Notes: generated by a model not told the origin, from the letters alone. 64,000 nucleotides of DNA from Selenomonas_A ruminantium_I (GCA_946541505.1 CAMNJO010000007.1:13266-77265), one strand, 5' to 3'. Counted from the first letter of the stretch, positions 6,649-15,955 are shown. Made by a program: numbers and translations.

Positions 6649-9192
6649 CTATGCAGGCTCCCCACGTTTCAGCATTTGCGCAATGCGTTCTTTTTCTTCA
6701 CTGCCATTAGTTTTCAATCGAATAAATGGCAGTTGATATTTTGCTAATATGCTATTTTTTAATTTGTCACGTTCCGCCTGTTTGCTTCCTTCCTGATGAT
6801 AAGTTACTCCATCTACCTCAATTAACAAAACTGGCAACTTACTCAACTTATTTACAATCACAAAATCAATATGTGTCAAGGGATTAGTCGCATATTTTAT
6901 TTCTTCATCATTAAGTAAGCCATAGTCACTAATCAGCATATTCATTGGCAAATGACAAACAACTTCTAATGATGAAAATTCATCTTCCGATAAAATTTCC
7001 AATAAAGCATCATACATAATACATTCCGAAGGATATTCAGATATATCTTTATGCTTTTTTAGAAGTTCTTGACGCTGTTTCGTATATTGACTATACAAGC
7101 AGTCAAATATAGAACTAATTTTACTTTCGCTCACTTCAAAGTTATTATATCTAATATATGAAATCAAATCGTTAATATTACCATTTTTATTATGTTTATT
7201 GCCATTTGTAACCAAGCATAATCTTTTTTTTGCTCTTGATACAGCTACATTAAGCATATTAGCATTATCCACAAAATCAGTAATTTGATTATCCACCGTT
7301 GATATTATGATAAAATATTTCTCTCGTCCTTGAAACTTGTGAACTGTATCTATCTCCACATTATTTATTTGTTTTTGCATTGCGTCCACTTGATTACGAT
7401 ATGGACTTATAATCCCTACACCTTCTATTACAGGTTCATTGTACAATATATCATTAAGTATCACATCAATTTCACGTTGATTATACCTCCCCCTGCAATG
7501 ATTCCCCTCTTTTGTCATTATCACCTTTAAGACATTATCTTCACCATCATCCTGCGTCATAATCGCTAATTCATCATGATAAAATTTTTTATTGCAAAAT
7601 TCAATAATACGAGGATGACAGCGATAGTGTTCTTTTAACAGCACACATCTTTCTGGTGATAATTGCATCTTTACAGACTGTAAAAAGCTATGTGTATATC
7701 TAAAACACTCTTTAACTAAAGCCTCTTGAAAAATTCTCTCTGTTTCCTTTTTCATGCTACTATCCACAACATTGGGTAATTGTTTTGAATCGCCTACAAT
7801 AACGGCATTCTTAGCATGAAACAAGGATAATGCTCCTGTTGCCACATCAACCTGTGAAGCTTCATCCATGATAACGTAGTCATACATAGTGTCTGTGCCC
7901 AAACAAGACAAGGCAGAAAACGTCGTGCTCAAAACAATCGGATATTCATTCAAGAAATCTCCCGCTTTACTTTGCAGTTCACCAGCACTAAATACAGTGC
8001 GTTCCTTTTTTCCAGCATATTTATGCCATACTGTCTCCTTCAATATATCCAGTGACTCATCACACATCTTTTGCAACAAATCACTTTCTCTAGTATCTAA
8101 AAAATGGACTAATTTTTCTTTCCGTTTCTCTAACTCTTTTTTCCGCATTTCATAGAATTTTTTTTGCAACGACGCAATAACCGACTGAACATCTTGTTTC
8201 CAAAACTTTAAACTCATCACCCCATATTTCAAGGCACAAAAGCTACAAAACAAAACATACTTCCATTTCTTATTACCATAAAATGATTGGTATTCATCCA
8301 ATAATCTCAATATCCTTTTTGAAGATAAAGGCAAGATACTAGAAAATTTCTTTATTTCAATACTGTTATCATTTAAGTAACTTTCAAAATATTTCTTTTC
8401 CGTTTGCAATGATTTCAAATCTGATTCTATTTTTGCCAGTTCCACCTGAGCCGAAAATATTTTATGTAATTCTACAAGCTTATGATTTACGGACTTCTTT
8501 AGCGCTGATATATCGCCCACATAATGCCAAGCTGATATTTCCATCGGATATTTGCCATTCTGTGAATTAACAAAATTATCCTTATTTTCTTTCTTGCCTA
8601 GAACTGCCGCCATGAAATTTATATTGTTACTTTTCAGCTTATCATATACATTATCAATTGCCGAATTATTATATGATACAACTTGTACTGTTTTCCCTTG
8701 TTTTATAATATTCGCGATTATATTTAATATAGTTTGTGTCTTACCAGTACCCGGTGGCCCTTCTATGATACTTACTTGATACTTAAAAGCATTTTTTACA
8801 GCCTCAATTTGACTGTTATTAGCACCAAAAGGAAATATATAATCATCAAATGCTTTATTTTCAACATAATTTATCGAAGCATTCAGATACCTTTTTAGCA
8901 CACTTCCCTCTGGTACATACTGTATACTATTATATTTTTCTAACAATAAATTTCCATCTTTTTTATCCTTTAAGGGATTTAGCTTTGCAATTTTCTTTAA
9001 GTAGGTAAATACATCATCATCTTTTACATTATTGTTAAATATGCGTACTCTATTCGTTTTTATACTGTAATTGTATATTTTATCATTGTTAATAAATTTT
9101 ATATAATAAACCCCACCACGTTTATTACAATTCGCTATCATTCTTGTTTTATCAATACCATCAATAATAATGGTAACATCGTTCAAATCCAT
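6649..9192 (-). CDS. Superfamily 1 (DNA2/NAM7-like) helicase with C-terminal nuclease-like domain
   Basis: An 847-residue AAA_11/AAA_12-type helicase. The Walker A motif GPPGTGKTQT is at ~145-154 and Walker B is MDEASQVD. Later SF1 motifs include LKEHYRCHPRIIEFCN, DTVHKFQGREK and NVAVSRAKKRL. The last ~120 residues contain LLIEVDGVTYHQ followed by a RDxLKN-type element, as in the restriction-endonuclease-like DUF2726/DUF559 fold. An N-terminal ~110-residue region is unassigned. The gene is much more AT-rich than its neighbours, suggesting transfer. AGGGA lies upstream of the ATG. It follows DUF3791 by 44 bp and may be third in a DUF3990-DUF3791-helicase operon. A defense role is inference. 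Confidence 0.88.
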   Translation of the reverse strand: MDLNDVTIIIDGIDKTRMIANCNKRGGVYYIKFINNDKIYNYSIKTNRVRIFNNNVKDDDVFTYLKKIAKLNPLKDKKDGNLLLEKYNSIQYVPEGSVLKRYLNASINYVENKAFDDYIFPFGANNSQIEAVKNAFKYQVSIIEGPPGTGKTQTILNIIANIIKQGKTVQVVSYNNSAIDNVYDKLKSNNINFMAAVLGKKENKDNFVNSQNGKYPMEISAWHYVGDISALKKSVNHKLVELHKIFSAQVELAKIESDLKSLQTEKKYFESYLNDNSIEIKKFSSILPLSSKRILRLLDEYQSFYGNKKWKYVLFCSFCALKYGVMSLKFWKQDVQSVIASLQKKFYEMRKKELEKRKEKLVHFLDTRESDLLQKMCDESLDILKETVWHKYAGKKERTVFSAGELQSKAGDFLNEYPIVLSTTFSALSCLGTDTMYDYVIMDEASQVDVATGALSLFHAKNAVIVGDSKQLPNVVDSSMKKETERIFQEALVKECFRYTHSFLQSVKMQLSPERCVLLKEHYRCHPRIIEFCNKKFYHDELAIMTQDDGEDNVLKVIMTKEGNHCRGRYNQREIDVILNDILYNEPVIEGVGIISPYRNQVDAMQKQINNVEIDTVHKFQGREKYFIIISTVDNQITDFVDNANMLNVAVSRAKKRLCLVTNGNKHNKNGNINDLISYIRYNNFEVSESKISSIFDCLYSQYTKQRQELLKKHKDISEYPSECIMYDALLEILSEDEFSSLEVVCHLPMNMLISDYGLLNDEEIKYATNPLTHIDFVIVNKLSKLPVLLIEVDGVTYHQEGSKQAERDKLKNSILAKYQLPFIRLKTNGSEEKERIAQMLKRGEPA

Positions 9193-9236
9193 TTTTCATC
9201 CCTGCACAAAAAGCTTAGCATCTTTTATATATCCTA

Positions 9237-9488
9237 TCAAAAATTCACTGCAATACGCTTCTGCTTGTTCAGATATCTTTCCACATAATCAGCACAATCA
9301 CGCTGATTCATGTCGTGAAACCACATTCCATCGGATGCTTTTACCCCCTCTAAGAGATTACTTGTCTTCACCATTTGTTTAGCCGTATTAAAAGAATAAC
9401 CTCTCTTGCACAGTTCCATAACCGTAGCCCGATAAGCAAATGTTACATCATTTAGTGAAAGCATATATTTAGCTGTCTTCATCCTCAT
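9237..9488 (-). CDS. DUF3791-like small protein, partner of the DUF3990 gene
   Basis: About 83 residues, soluble, with no catalytic motif visible. DUF3791 proteins are typically encoded next to DUF3990 proteins, as here. The start is the ATG at 9488, with GGAGGA nine bases upstream; a GTG nine bases earlier abuts the Shine-Dalgarno. The ATG overlaps the TGA of the DUF3990 gene (ATGA), so translation is coupled. The pair could be a toxin-antitoxin-like unit with this as the neutralising partner; that is inference from layout only. Confidence 0.65.
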   Translation of the reverse strand: MRMKTAKYMLSLNDVTFAYRATVMELCKRGYSFNTAKQMVKTSNLLEGVKASDGMWFHDMNQRDCADYVERYLNKQKRIAVNF

Positions 9489-9976
9489 AATACACACTCC
9501 TCCCGAAACGTCAGTGCATTTATCGCTTTTTCCGTTTTAAGCGCAATTTGCATTCCCGGCAACTTTGCCTTCAAACCATCTCTAAAATCCTGTTCTGTTA
9601 TCCTATCAGCCATCAGCAATTCCAGCATTACGGCTATTTTACCATCTGCTATCGGCCCCATTATACAATCATGAGCAGGCAAGCTCTCCTCATACTTACT
9701 CCCCCATTGCCGGAACCCCAATACAATATCTTCCCACTCCTTCAGCGTTGGTTTTAATACAGTTAAGTCCGATATATCCAGTTCATAAGTCAGTATCGCA
9801 CCACGTTGCCCTTTTCTAAAACCGACCTGACTTGCTCGTCTCTTAGCTACACCTTTCTGTGTAGACAGATAAAAACCAAGTCCAAAATCAGCTGTCCACT
9901 CACCTTTGGATAAATCAATTCCGCGTTTTCGTATATATTGTGCAGAATAAAAGTCCGTACCATGATGTACAAGCAT
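9485..9976 (-). CDS. DUF3990 protein, probable ADP-ribosyltransferase fold
   Basis: A 163-residue protein. The N-terminal LVHHGTDF and the following ADFGLGFYLSTQ match the DUF3990 pattern, which resembles the NAD-binding core of ADP-ribosyltransferases (an H-G-T strand, then a G-F-Y-x-[ST] strand). A later DCIMGPIADGKI segment is also family-like. AGGAGGAG precedes the ATG. It is first of the short accessory operon and has its own promoter, isolated from mtlD by a terminator. NAD-dependent activity is inferred from family knowledge; I cannot confirm a catalytic glutamate by eye. Confidence 0.75.
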   Translation of the reverse strand: MLVHHGTDFYSAQYIRKRGIDLSKGEWTADFGLGFYLSTQKGVAKRRASQVGFRKGQRGAILTYELDISDLTVLKPTLKEWEDIVLGFRQWGSKYEESLPAHDCIMGPIADGKIAVMLELLMADRITEQDFRDGLKAKLPGMQIALKTEKAINALTFREECVL

Positions 9977-9997
9977 ATCAAAACTCCTCCTGCAATA

Positions 9998-10027
9998 ATT
10001 ATATCATCTAAATCGCAATACAAACAA
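9998..10027 (-). promoter_or_regulatory. Promoter of the DUF3990 operon
   Basis: TTGTTT (10027-10022), an 18-base spacer and a perfect TATAAT (10003-9998) on the minus strand lie between the mtlD terminator and the DUF3990 gene. Confidence 0.6.
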
Positions 10028-10075
10028 CAAAAACAAGCGGCTTGACCTGTCATTTTTGACAAGTCAAGCCGCTTG
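10026..10075 (-). terminator. Terminator of the mannitol operon
   Basis: A near-perfect 19-bp stem (arms from CAAGCGGCTTGAC and GTCAAGCCGCTTG) is followed by TTTTTGTT on the minus strand, 16 bp after the mtlD stop. Its core resembles the 6601-6646 hairpin. Confidence 0.85.
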
Positions 10076-10090
10076 CTGCTATCTGAAAGC

Positions 10091-11236
10091 TCAAAATCCT
10101 GCCGTCTTATTCTCCACCATGCGGAAGAGTTCGGATTCTTCGGGTATTTGCGTGTAATTCAAGATTGCCTTATGCAGGCCTTTTTCCTGAATGGCTCCCT
10201 GTACTTCCTGGGCTTCTTTATCGCCATCGTAATCGAAATGGAAGGCTGCACCGATTACGGTAGCAAGTGCCGAGGGTTTCTGGCCCTGTGCCAAGAGCTG
10301 GGTAGCGGGGCTTACCAGTCTGTCCTTGGCACCAAGTTTGCGTTTGGGGCCTCTAGCTACTCTGGTCACTTCGTCGCTAAGGTGCGGGTTTCTAAAGCGT
10401 TTTTCGGTAGTCTTAACGTACTCTTCATGCTTTTTGGGGTCAAAGCCGAACTTACGCACGAGCAAGTCACCGGTTTCCTGCCAAACCTTACGCGCCATAT
10501 CCACAATGTTTTTATCCTGCATAGCGCTGTAAATATCCTTGATGCCTTTACGGTAAGCCAGGTACGCAATGGAAGCATGGCCAGTGTTTACGGTAAAGAG
10601 CTTACGCTCGATATAGGCTTCGAGGTTCTCCACCCATGTCAGGCCCTCAATCTGCGGCGGTTCACCTTTGGCCTGCGTCACATTGGCATCCCATTCGGCG
10701 TAAGGCTCGACCTGCACGAGCAGGGGGTCGTCATTTTTCTGCAGCGGCACGATTCTGTCTACGGCGGCATCGGGGAAGCCGATATAACGAGCCACAGCTT
10801 CTTTGGCTTCTTCCGGCAGGTTTTCTTCGACAAAACCTTTGAGCACCGTGGAGCCGCCCACCATATTTTCACAGGCGATGACATTCAAGGGCTGCTGATT
10901 TACTTTTACGCGTTCTGCAAGACCTGCCGCCAGATTCGGCGCAATGAATTTCAGGATATTCGGGCCGATAGCTGTCGTGATGATATCGGCTTCGCAGATG
11001 GCCTTGATGAGTTCTTCGGGATGGGCGGCACTGTTGATGGCGCGCACATGTTCCACATGGATGATTTCGGGCTTATCCCCCACGATTTTGATATCGTAAG
11101 CGCGGCGCTCATTGATTAAATCCACGAGCTGCGCATTGACATCCACGAAAGTTACCTCGTAGCCGGAACGCACCAAGAGTTCCCCGATAAACCCTCTGCC
11201 GATATTGCCTGCACCGAAATGGATTGCTTTTTTCAT
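10091..11236 (-). CDS. mtlD: Mannitol-1-phosphate 5-dehydrogenase
   Basis: Oxidises mannitol 1-phosphate to fructose 6-phosphate with NAD+, feeding mannitol into glycolysis. The N-terminal HFGAGNIGRGFIGELL is the dinucleotide-binding signature of this family. The ~381-residue length is standard. The start is the ATG at 11236 with GGAGG upstream; the longer open frame to 11308 runs through the intercistronic hairpin and is not coding. It is last in mtlR-mtlA-mtlD and separated from mtlA by a terminator-like hairpin. Confidence 0.96.
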   Translation of the reverse strand: MKKAIHFGAGNIGRGFIGELLVRSGYEVTFVDVNAQLVDLINERRAYDIKIVGDKPEIIHVEHVRAINSAAHPEELIKAICEADIITTAIGPNILKFIAPNLAAGLAERVKVNQQPLNVIACENMVGGSTVLKGFVEENLPEEAKEAVARYIGFPDAAVDRIVPLQKNDDPLLVQVEPYAEWDANVTQAKGEPPQIEGLTWVENLEAYIERKLFTVNTGHASIAYLAYRKGIKDIYSAMQDKNIVDMARKVWQETGDLLVRKFGFDPKKHEEYVKTTEKRFRNPHLSDEVTRVARGPKRKLGAKDRLVSPATQLLAQGQKPSALATVIGAAFHFDYDGDKEAQEVQGAIQEKGLHKAILNYTQIPEESELFRMVENKTAGF

Positions 11237-11258
11237 CTTGATTACCTCCAAAATTTGT

Positions 11259-11306
11259 AAAAAAAGTCCCTTTTCCGCAGGACAGACTCCTGCATGGAAA
11301 AGGGAC
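11259..11306 (-). terminator. Terminator-like hairpin between mtlA and mtlD
   Basis: On the minus strand, arms GTCCCTTTTCC and GGAAAAGGGAC (11306-11266) pair perfectly. An inner GCAGGA/TCCTGC stem adds to this, and seven Ts follow. It lies after mtlA and just before the mtlD ribosome-binding site. It could reduce mtlD transcription relative to mtlA or stabilise the upstream mRNA. Confidence 0.8.
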
Positions 11307-11325
11307 ATGTTCTATTCAGATTTTA

Positions 11326-13224
11326 TTAGTTTGCCAAAGCAAAGCGTTCATAGAGAACATTGGCATCTTTGGTCTTGTAGAGTTTTTCCAATTCTTCGTC
11401 ACTGCATTCGTCCATCGTGGCCGCGATATTGGCGAGGATGGACAGATGGTCATTGTCCTTTCCGGCAATGCCCACGAGAATATGCGCCGTATCGTTGCCG
11501 AACTTGATGCCGTCAGGATACTGGAGCACGACGATACCGGACTGACGAATGGTATCCTTGACAGCGGCTTCGCCATGGGGAATGGCAATGCCCTTGCCGA
11601 CATAAGTGCTGATATCTGCTTCGCGTTTGAGCATGCCTTCGATGTAGCCTTCGTCCACAAAGCCTGCTTTAACCAAAGCCTTGCCTGCGGCGGTGATGGC
11701 TTCTTCCTTGCTCACGCTTTTTAGGCCCAGCTGGATATTGCCCAAATCCAGAACGTGTTTTTCCCGGGAACCTGTCTGACCGGCAACCATTACGCCGTCC
11801 ATTTTGTTTTCTGCAAGACGGGCGATAATCTGCTCATACACATCGTTTTGCGTGAAGTTGCGCACGAGGATGTGTTCAGCCTGTGGGGAATCCTCAATGG
11901 CTCTCTGCGCCAGTTTTTCATGGGTGACGACAAGCTGCGCTTCCTTGGGGATATTGCCGATAGCAGCGTTGGTTACGGAAATATGCGTGTAACCTGCGCT
12001 GCGCAGTTTCTTGCGCAGGCTGGCAGCGCCTAAAGCACTGGAGCCCATGCCGGCATCACAGGCATAAACGATGTTTCTAAGTTCGCTGCCGCTGATATGA
12101 ACAGCACTTACGGCAACCTGACCGCGCTGTTTGCGTTCCTGCATGGCGGCTTTGGCTTCTTCCAAAGATTCGCCGCTTTCTTCCGTGGCCGAAACCTTGA
12201 TGAACACCGATGCTACCGCACAGGAAACCACCGTAGCTACGAGGAAGTCAGCCATATTGGCAATAAAAGCGCCTTTCGGGGTCATGGCCAGAACCGCGAT
12301 AATGGAACCGGGTGAAGACGGAGCGATAAGGCCGCCGCCCAAAAGCTGGAGCGTTGCCACGCCAGCCATGCCACCGGCAATAACGGCAATCAAGAGAACC
12401 GGCTTCATGAGAACGTAGGGGAAGTAAATTTCATGGATACCGCCCAGGAGGTGAATAATCATCGCACCTGGAGTGGAATCTTTCGCCATGCCTTTGCCGA
12501 AGAACCAGTAAGCCAGCAGTACGCCAAGGCCGGGGCCGGGATTTGCTTCGAGCAGGAAGAACATGGACTTGCCAAATTCTTCGGCCTGTTGAATGCCCAG
12601 CGGCGAGAGCACGCCATGATTGATGGCGTTGTTAAGGAACAAAATCTTCGCCGGTTCAATGATAACGGATGCCAGCGGCAAAAGACCTGCTGCCACAATG
12701 CCTTCCACGCCAGAGCGCAGCACGCCATTAGCAGCCAGCACCACGGGGCCGACGCCGACAAAAGCGAGCACGGCCAAAACACCGCCTAAGATACCTGCCG
12801 AGAAGTTATTGACGAGCATTTCAAAGCCCGTGGGAATCTTGTCCTCGATGGCGGCATCGAATTTCTTCATCAGGTAGCCTGCCAACGGCCCCATAATCAT
12901 GGCACCCAGGAACATGGGAATATCGGCACCGGCGATAACACCGGCCGTGGCAATCGTACCAACCACGCCGCCGCGATGTTTGTAAACAGCCGCACCGCCG
13001 CTATAGCCTAAGAGCAGGGGAATGAGCCATTTGCTCATGGGGCCGCCCACCTGCGCCAGATATTCATTAGGCAGCCAGCCTGTAGGAATAAAGAGTGCGG
13101 TCAAAAAGCCCCAGGCGATAAATGCCCCAATGTTCGGCAAAACCATGCCGGATAAAAAACGGCCAAATTTCTGCATTGCTTCCTGAAAATTAAAGCTCTG
13201 TGCAGAAGTTGTCGCTGTACTCAT
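11326..13224 (-). CDS. mtlA: PTS mannitol-specific EIICBA
   Basis: Takes up mannitol and phosphorylates it to mannitol 1-phosphate in the inner membrane. The 632 residues hold all three domains. EIIC spans ~1-345 (about eight hydrophobic segments and the GIHEIYFPYVL substrate motif). EIIB spans ~380-475, with the phospho-cysteine in YACDAGMGSSA (Cys389). EIIA spans ~490-632, with the phospho-histidine in IAIPHG (His550). Many Firmicutes split off EIIA; this one is the full fused form. It follows mtlR by 3 bp and precedes mtlD. Confidence 0.97.
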   Translation of the reverse strand: MSTATTSAQSFNFQEAMQKFGRFLSGMVLPNIGAFIAWGFLTALFIPTGWLPNEYLAQVGGPMSKWLIPLLLGYSGGAAVYKHRGGVVGTIATAGVIAGADIPMFLGAMIMGPLAGYLMKKFDAAIEDKIPTGFEMLVNNFSAGILGGVLAVLAFVGVGPVVLAANGVLRSGVEGIVAAGLLPLASVIIEPAKILFLNNAINHGVLSPLGIQQAEEFGKSMFFLLEANPGPGLGVLLAYWFFGKGMAKDSTPGAMIIHLLGGIHEIYFPYVLMKPVLLIAVIAGGMAGVATLQLLGGGLIAPSSPGSIIAVLAMTPKGAFIANMADFLVATVVSCAVASVFIKVSATEESGESLEEAKAAMQERKQRGQVAVSAVHISGSELRNIVYACDAGMGSSALGAASLRKKLRSAGYTHISVTNAAIGNIPKEAQLVVTHEKLAQRAIEDSPQAEHILVRNFTQNDVYEQIIARLAENKMDGVMVAGQTGSREKHVLDLGNIQLGLKSVSKEEAITAAGKALVKAGFVDEGYIEGMLKREADISTYVGKGIAIPHGEAAVKDTIRQSGIVVLQYPDGIKFGNDTAHILVGIAGKDNDHLSILANIAATMDECSDEELEKLYKTKDANVLYERFALAN

Positions 13225-13227
13225 GGA

Positions 13228-15333
13228 TTATCCCTCCATCAATTCCTTGTATTTCTTGGCATGAAACTCTTGGAATATACGCACCAGTTCGTCATAGATA
13301 AGGTGCCTATCCCCTTCATGCAACACTTCGATAAAGCCCCACCGTTCCAGAAGAATGGCGGATATATAACCTATTGTTTCCAGTTCATACGGACTGCATT
13401 CCTGTGGTGCTACCATCACTGCCGCCGTGCGGATTTTCTCCGTAGGTTCGGCAGGATAGAAGAAAAAGTCACCGACATGGACAATGCCAAAATGAATTTC
13501 CTGTACATGGCGGCTGCGGCAATGCAAAAGAATCATGTGATTGCCGCTGACCGCCGTACTGCCCTTGTCTTCCCGGGCTAAAAGTTCCCTAGCCACGTTC
13601 TCCGCTGCCTGCTTATCCTTGGTTATGAGACTTCCTGCCAAACGGGAAATCTCCTGCACCGTCATGGACTTAACATCCTCCGCGAAGAAAAAGCCCTCGA
13701 TAAGTGTCAGGATTGCCTGTTCGTAAGCCCCCATGATTTTGAGCGCATTTACAAAGTCAGGCTTTTTGACGGCTGCCGCAGCTTCCTCTCGTGAAGCAGG
13801 CAGCTGCGCATCGAGCACGCCGTCAATCTTTTCCTGGTCGGCAGGGGTGAGCAGAGCGCTTACGACCACCACTGGCAGCGGTACATGCGGTATCGGCACC
13901 GTGGCGATGATAAAATCGGCCTCATGCTCGCGAAAGTAAGCAGGGATAAGCTGCATGGTGGAAACCATATCGTGAACAATCAGGTTGTCATATTGCTGCC
14001 GCAGGCGGCTCGCGAGCAAACGGCTCGTGCCCATCCCCGTGGGACACGCCACAATCACGCGCCGCTGCAATTTCTTGAGCGTCTGATTGTCATTGAGGGC
14101 CGCGCCCAAGTGCATGGCAATATAGGCAATTTCCTCCTCGGGAAAGACTATCCCCAGTTCCCCTTCGATATCCCTGACACTGGCTGCCGCCAGCTGCATA
14201 AGCTCAGGATAATTGCTGTTCATCTCCCCCAGCAGCGGATTGCGTATCGGCATCCCCAGTTTTAACCTGCTGATGGACGGCCCCAAATGATTGACCAGCC
14301 CCGTCAGCAGTGCCGAATTGCGATATAAATTCTGACCACTGATTTTTTCCGCCGCACCCATAAGCGCTTTGGCCATACGCACCAGATGGAAATTATCCAG
14401 TGAGGCCGGCATGCCCTGTGGCTGGTAGCGGCTGCGGGCGCCTAAAATGTGCATGGCGATATAGCCTGTTTCCGCCTCGTTGATCGTGATGGCAAACTCT
14501 TGGGCGATTTTCGCGCCCAAATCTGCCGCCAGCTTAAACTCCGGCTTTCCCTGCAAATCCGCCAGCACCTTTGGTGCCAGTTTGACGGGCTCATGGCGCC
14601 GAATCCTCTGTACCGCCAGTGCCAGATGCACGAGCAAACCCACAAATGCCTGGTCGGACAGCCGCCCATCAAGACTCTTTTCGGTCTGTCTGATTAAATG
14701 TTCCAAACGCTGAATAATTTCTTTATCGACTAAATCCAGCAGGTGAGATGAAGCCTTGCTTACCGCCTGTCCATCTTCGGCCAGATTGGCCTGCACCAAC
14801 GTAAGCAGTTCCTGCTCACCTACGTTTTCATAAATATAAGCTACGATTGCCTGCCGGATACTTGCTTCCTTACCTTCGATATAGACCCCCAGCCCCGGTT
14901 TGCGGACAAGTTTCAGCCCATGTCCCTTAAACCAGCTTTCCAGCTTGTCCAAATCGTTGCTGATGGTGCCATCGGTTACGCCTAAGAGCGATGCGAGGGT
15001 AAAGAGCTTTACCGGCTCACTGTACGGCAGCAGCTTGCTGACGATAATCGAGCGCCTCTCCTCAGGAGTAAAAGTCTTGTCATTCACCTGCCCCAAAAAT
15101 TTTCTGAGCGTTGCCATAGCCTCCGCGCCGCCGTCTATGGCGAAGCCTGCTCCCTTTTTGCGGGACAGGTCAAGGCCATAAGGTTTAAGCGCCTCTGCCA
15201 CTGCCGGCAGTTCCCTGGATACCGTTTTCGTGCTGACCCCCAGCTTTTCCGCCAGTTCGCCTGCACTCTGGAAGGGATTTTCTCCCTCCGTCAAAATTTT
15301 TAAGATTGCCGTGGTTCGCTCACGCAGATTCAT
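13228..15333 (-). CDS. mtlR: Mannitol operon activator, PRD-containing
   Basis: A 701-residue transcription activator controlled by PTS phosphorylation. Order seen: N-terminal HTH (~1-60, with SAGELAEKLGVSTKTVSREL), a second HTH/Mga-like region (~85-170), two PTS-regulation domains (~190-290 and ~300-405, each with conserved histidines as in GYIAMHILGARS and EIAYIAMHLGAAL), a GAT/EIIB-like domain (VACPTGMGTSRL with a cysteine, ~415), and a C-terminal EIIA-like domain. It is the first gene of the mannitol operon, so it sits with and probably activates its own operon. AGGAGG lies nine bases before the ATG. Confidence 0.94.
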   Translation of the reverse strand: MNLRERTTAILKILTEGENPFQSAGELAEKLGVSTKTVSRELPAVAEALKPYGLDLSRKKGAGFAIDGGAEAMATLRKFLGQVNDKTFTPEERRSIIVSKLLPYSEPVKLFTLASLLGVTDGTISNDLDKLESWFKGHGLKLVRKPGLGVYIEGKEASIRQAIVAYIYENVGEQELLTLVQANLAEDGQAVSKASSHLLDLVDKEIIQRLEHLIRQTEKSLDGRLSDQAFVGLLVHLALAVQRIRRHEPVKLAPKVLADLQGKPEFKLAADLGAKIAQEFAITINEAETGYIAMHILGARSRYQPQGMPASLDNFHLVRMAKALMGAAEKISGQNLYRNSALLTGLVNHLGPSISRLKLGMPIRNPLLGEMNSNYPELMQLAAASVRDIEGELGIVFPEEEIAYIAMHLGAALNDNQTLKKLQRRVIVACPTGMGTSRLLASRLRQQYDNLIVHDMVSTMQLIPAYFREHEADFIIATVPIPHVPLPVVVVSALLTPADQEKIDGVLDAQLPASREEAAAAVKKPDFVNALKIMGAYEQAILTLIEGFFFAEDVKSMTVQEISRLAGSLITKDKQAAENVARELLAREDKGSTAVSGNHMILLHCRSRHVQEIHFGIVHVGDFFFYPAEPTEKIRTAAVMVAPQECSPYELETIGYISAILLERWGFIEVLHEGDRHLIYDELVRIFQEFHAKKYKELMEG

Positions 15334-15366
15334 TTCCCTTTGCCTCCTATGATCACTCAGAAGCGT

Positions 15367-15434
15367 ATCAAAACCGATTAAAGTAATTCGTGTTTTGATG
15401 CTTTTATTATACGGGTTATTCCGATTTTATACAA
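15367..15434 (-). promoter_or_regulatory. Promoter and inverted repeat upstream of mtlR
   Basis: TTGTAT (15434-15429), 17 bases and TATAAT (15411-15406) lie on the minus strand. Downstream, ATCAAAAC and GTTTTGAT (15367-15374 and 15392-15399) form an 8-bp inverted repeat within the leader. Further upstream TTGTCC and GGACAA form another. The latter could be an activator site; this is not proven. Confidence 0.7.
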
Positions 15435-15483
15435 GTTAAAGACATTCAATCTTGTCCAGAACAAAACAGGACAAAAATAAAGA

Positions 15484-15514
15484 ATTGACCGGCTCGATGT
15501 ACGAACCAGTCAAT
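15484..15514 (-). terminator. Terminator after the 15548-15955 gene
   Basis: A 13-bp stem with G-U pairs (ATTGACTGGTTCG and CGAGCCGGTCAAT around TACAT, minus strand) is followed by a T-rich run. It insulates the small gene from the mtl promoter. Confidence 0.7.
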
Positions 15515-15547
15515 CCCTCAGTTCATCTTTAGTTTTCTGTCTCATGC

Positions 15548-15955
15548 TCAGGACTGCATATCAACAATCTTCCCCGTTGTTCCCGTGGCCTTACTGGTGG
15601 AATTTGCCGTATAACTGCTGGAACTACTGTCCGTTTTCTTCTTGAGATAGACAGCCGTGGTCTTATTGTCTTCCTCCGCAGTATCCGTGACCTTACGCAG
15701 CATTTCCTGGAAGGACTTCTTGCCCGTCTGATAGTCCTTGACCGAAGTATCCGCCCGCTCTTTGAGCGATTTTTCCACACTGATACCATCTTGCAAGGCA
15801 TTATACACCGAGCGATTGATGTCCTGCTGCTCACGAACAGGAGTGGCTGTATGCATACCGGGATGCGGGTCAAACTGTGAACTAATCCGTGGCATATTTA
15901 CGGAAAAATCCACAGCTCTGCTCATAATCCCCAAAGTCTCGCCAATCGCTGCCAT
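15548..15955 (-). CDS. Small conserved-looking protein of unknown function
   Basis: About 135 residues, hydrophilic, with no signal peptide or membrane segment. The C-terminal third is rich in Ser and Thr (SSSSSYTANSTSKATGTTG) and likely disordered; the middle is lysine- and glutamate-rich and helical. The start is the ATG at 15955, because AGGAGG lies eight bases upstream; the longer frame to 16021 runs through the promoter. It has its own promoter and terminator, so it is a single-gene unit after the ANTAR regulator gene. No family recognised. Confidence 0.65.
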   Translation of the reverse strand: MAAIGETLGIMSRAVDFSVNMPRISSQFDPHPGMHTATPVREQQDINRSVYNALQDGISVEKSLKERADTSVKDYQTGKKSFQEMLRKVTDTAEEDNKTTAVYLKKKTDSSSSSYTANSTSKATGTTGKIVDMQS

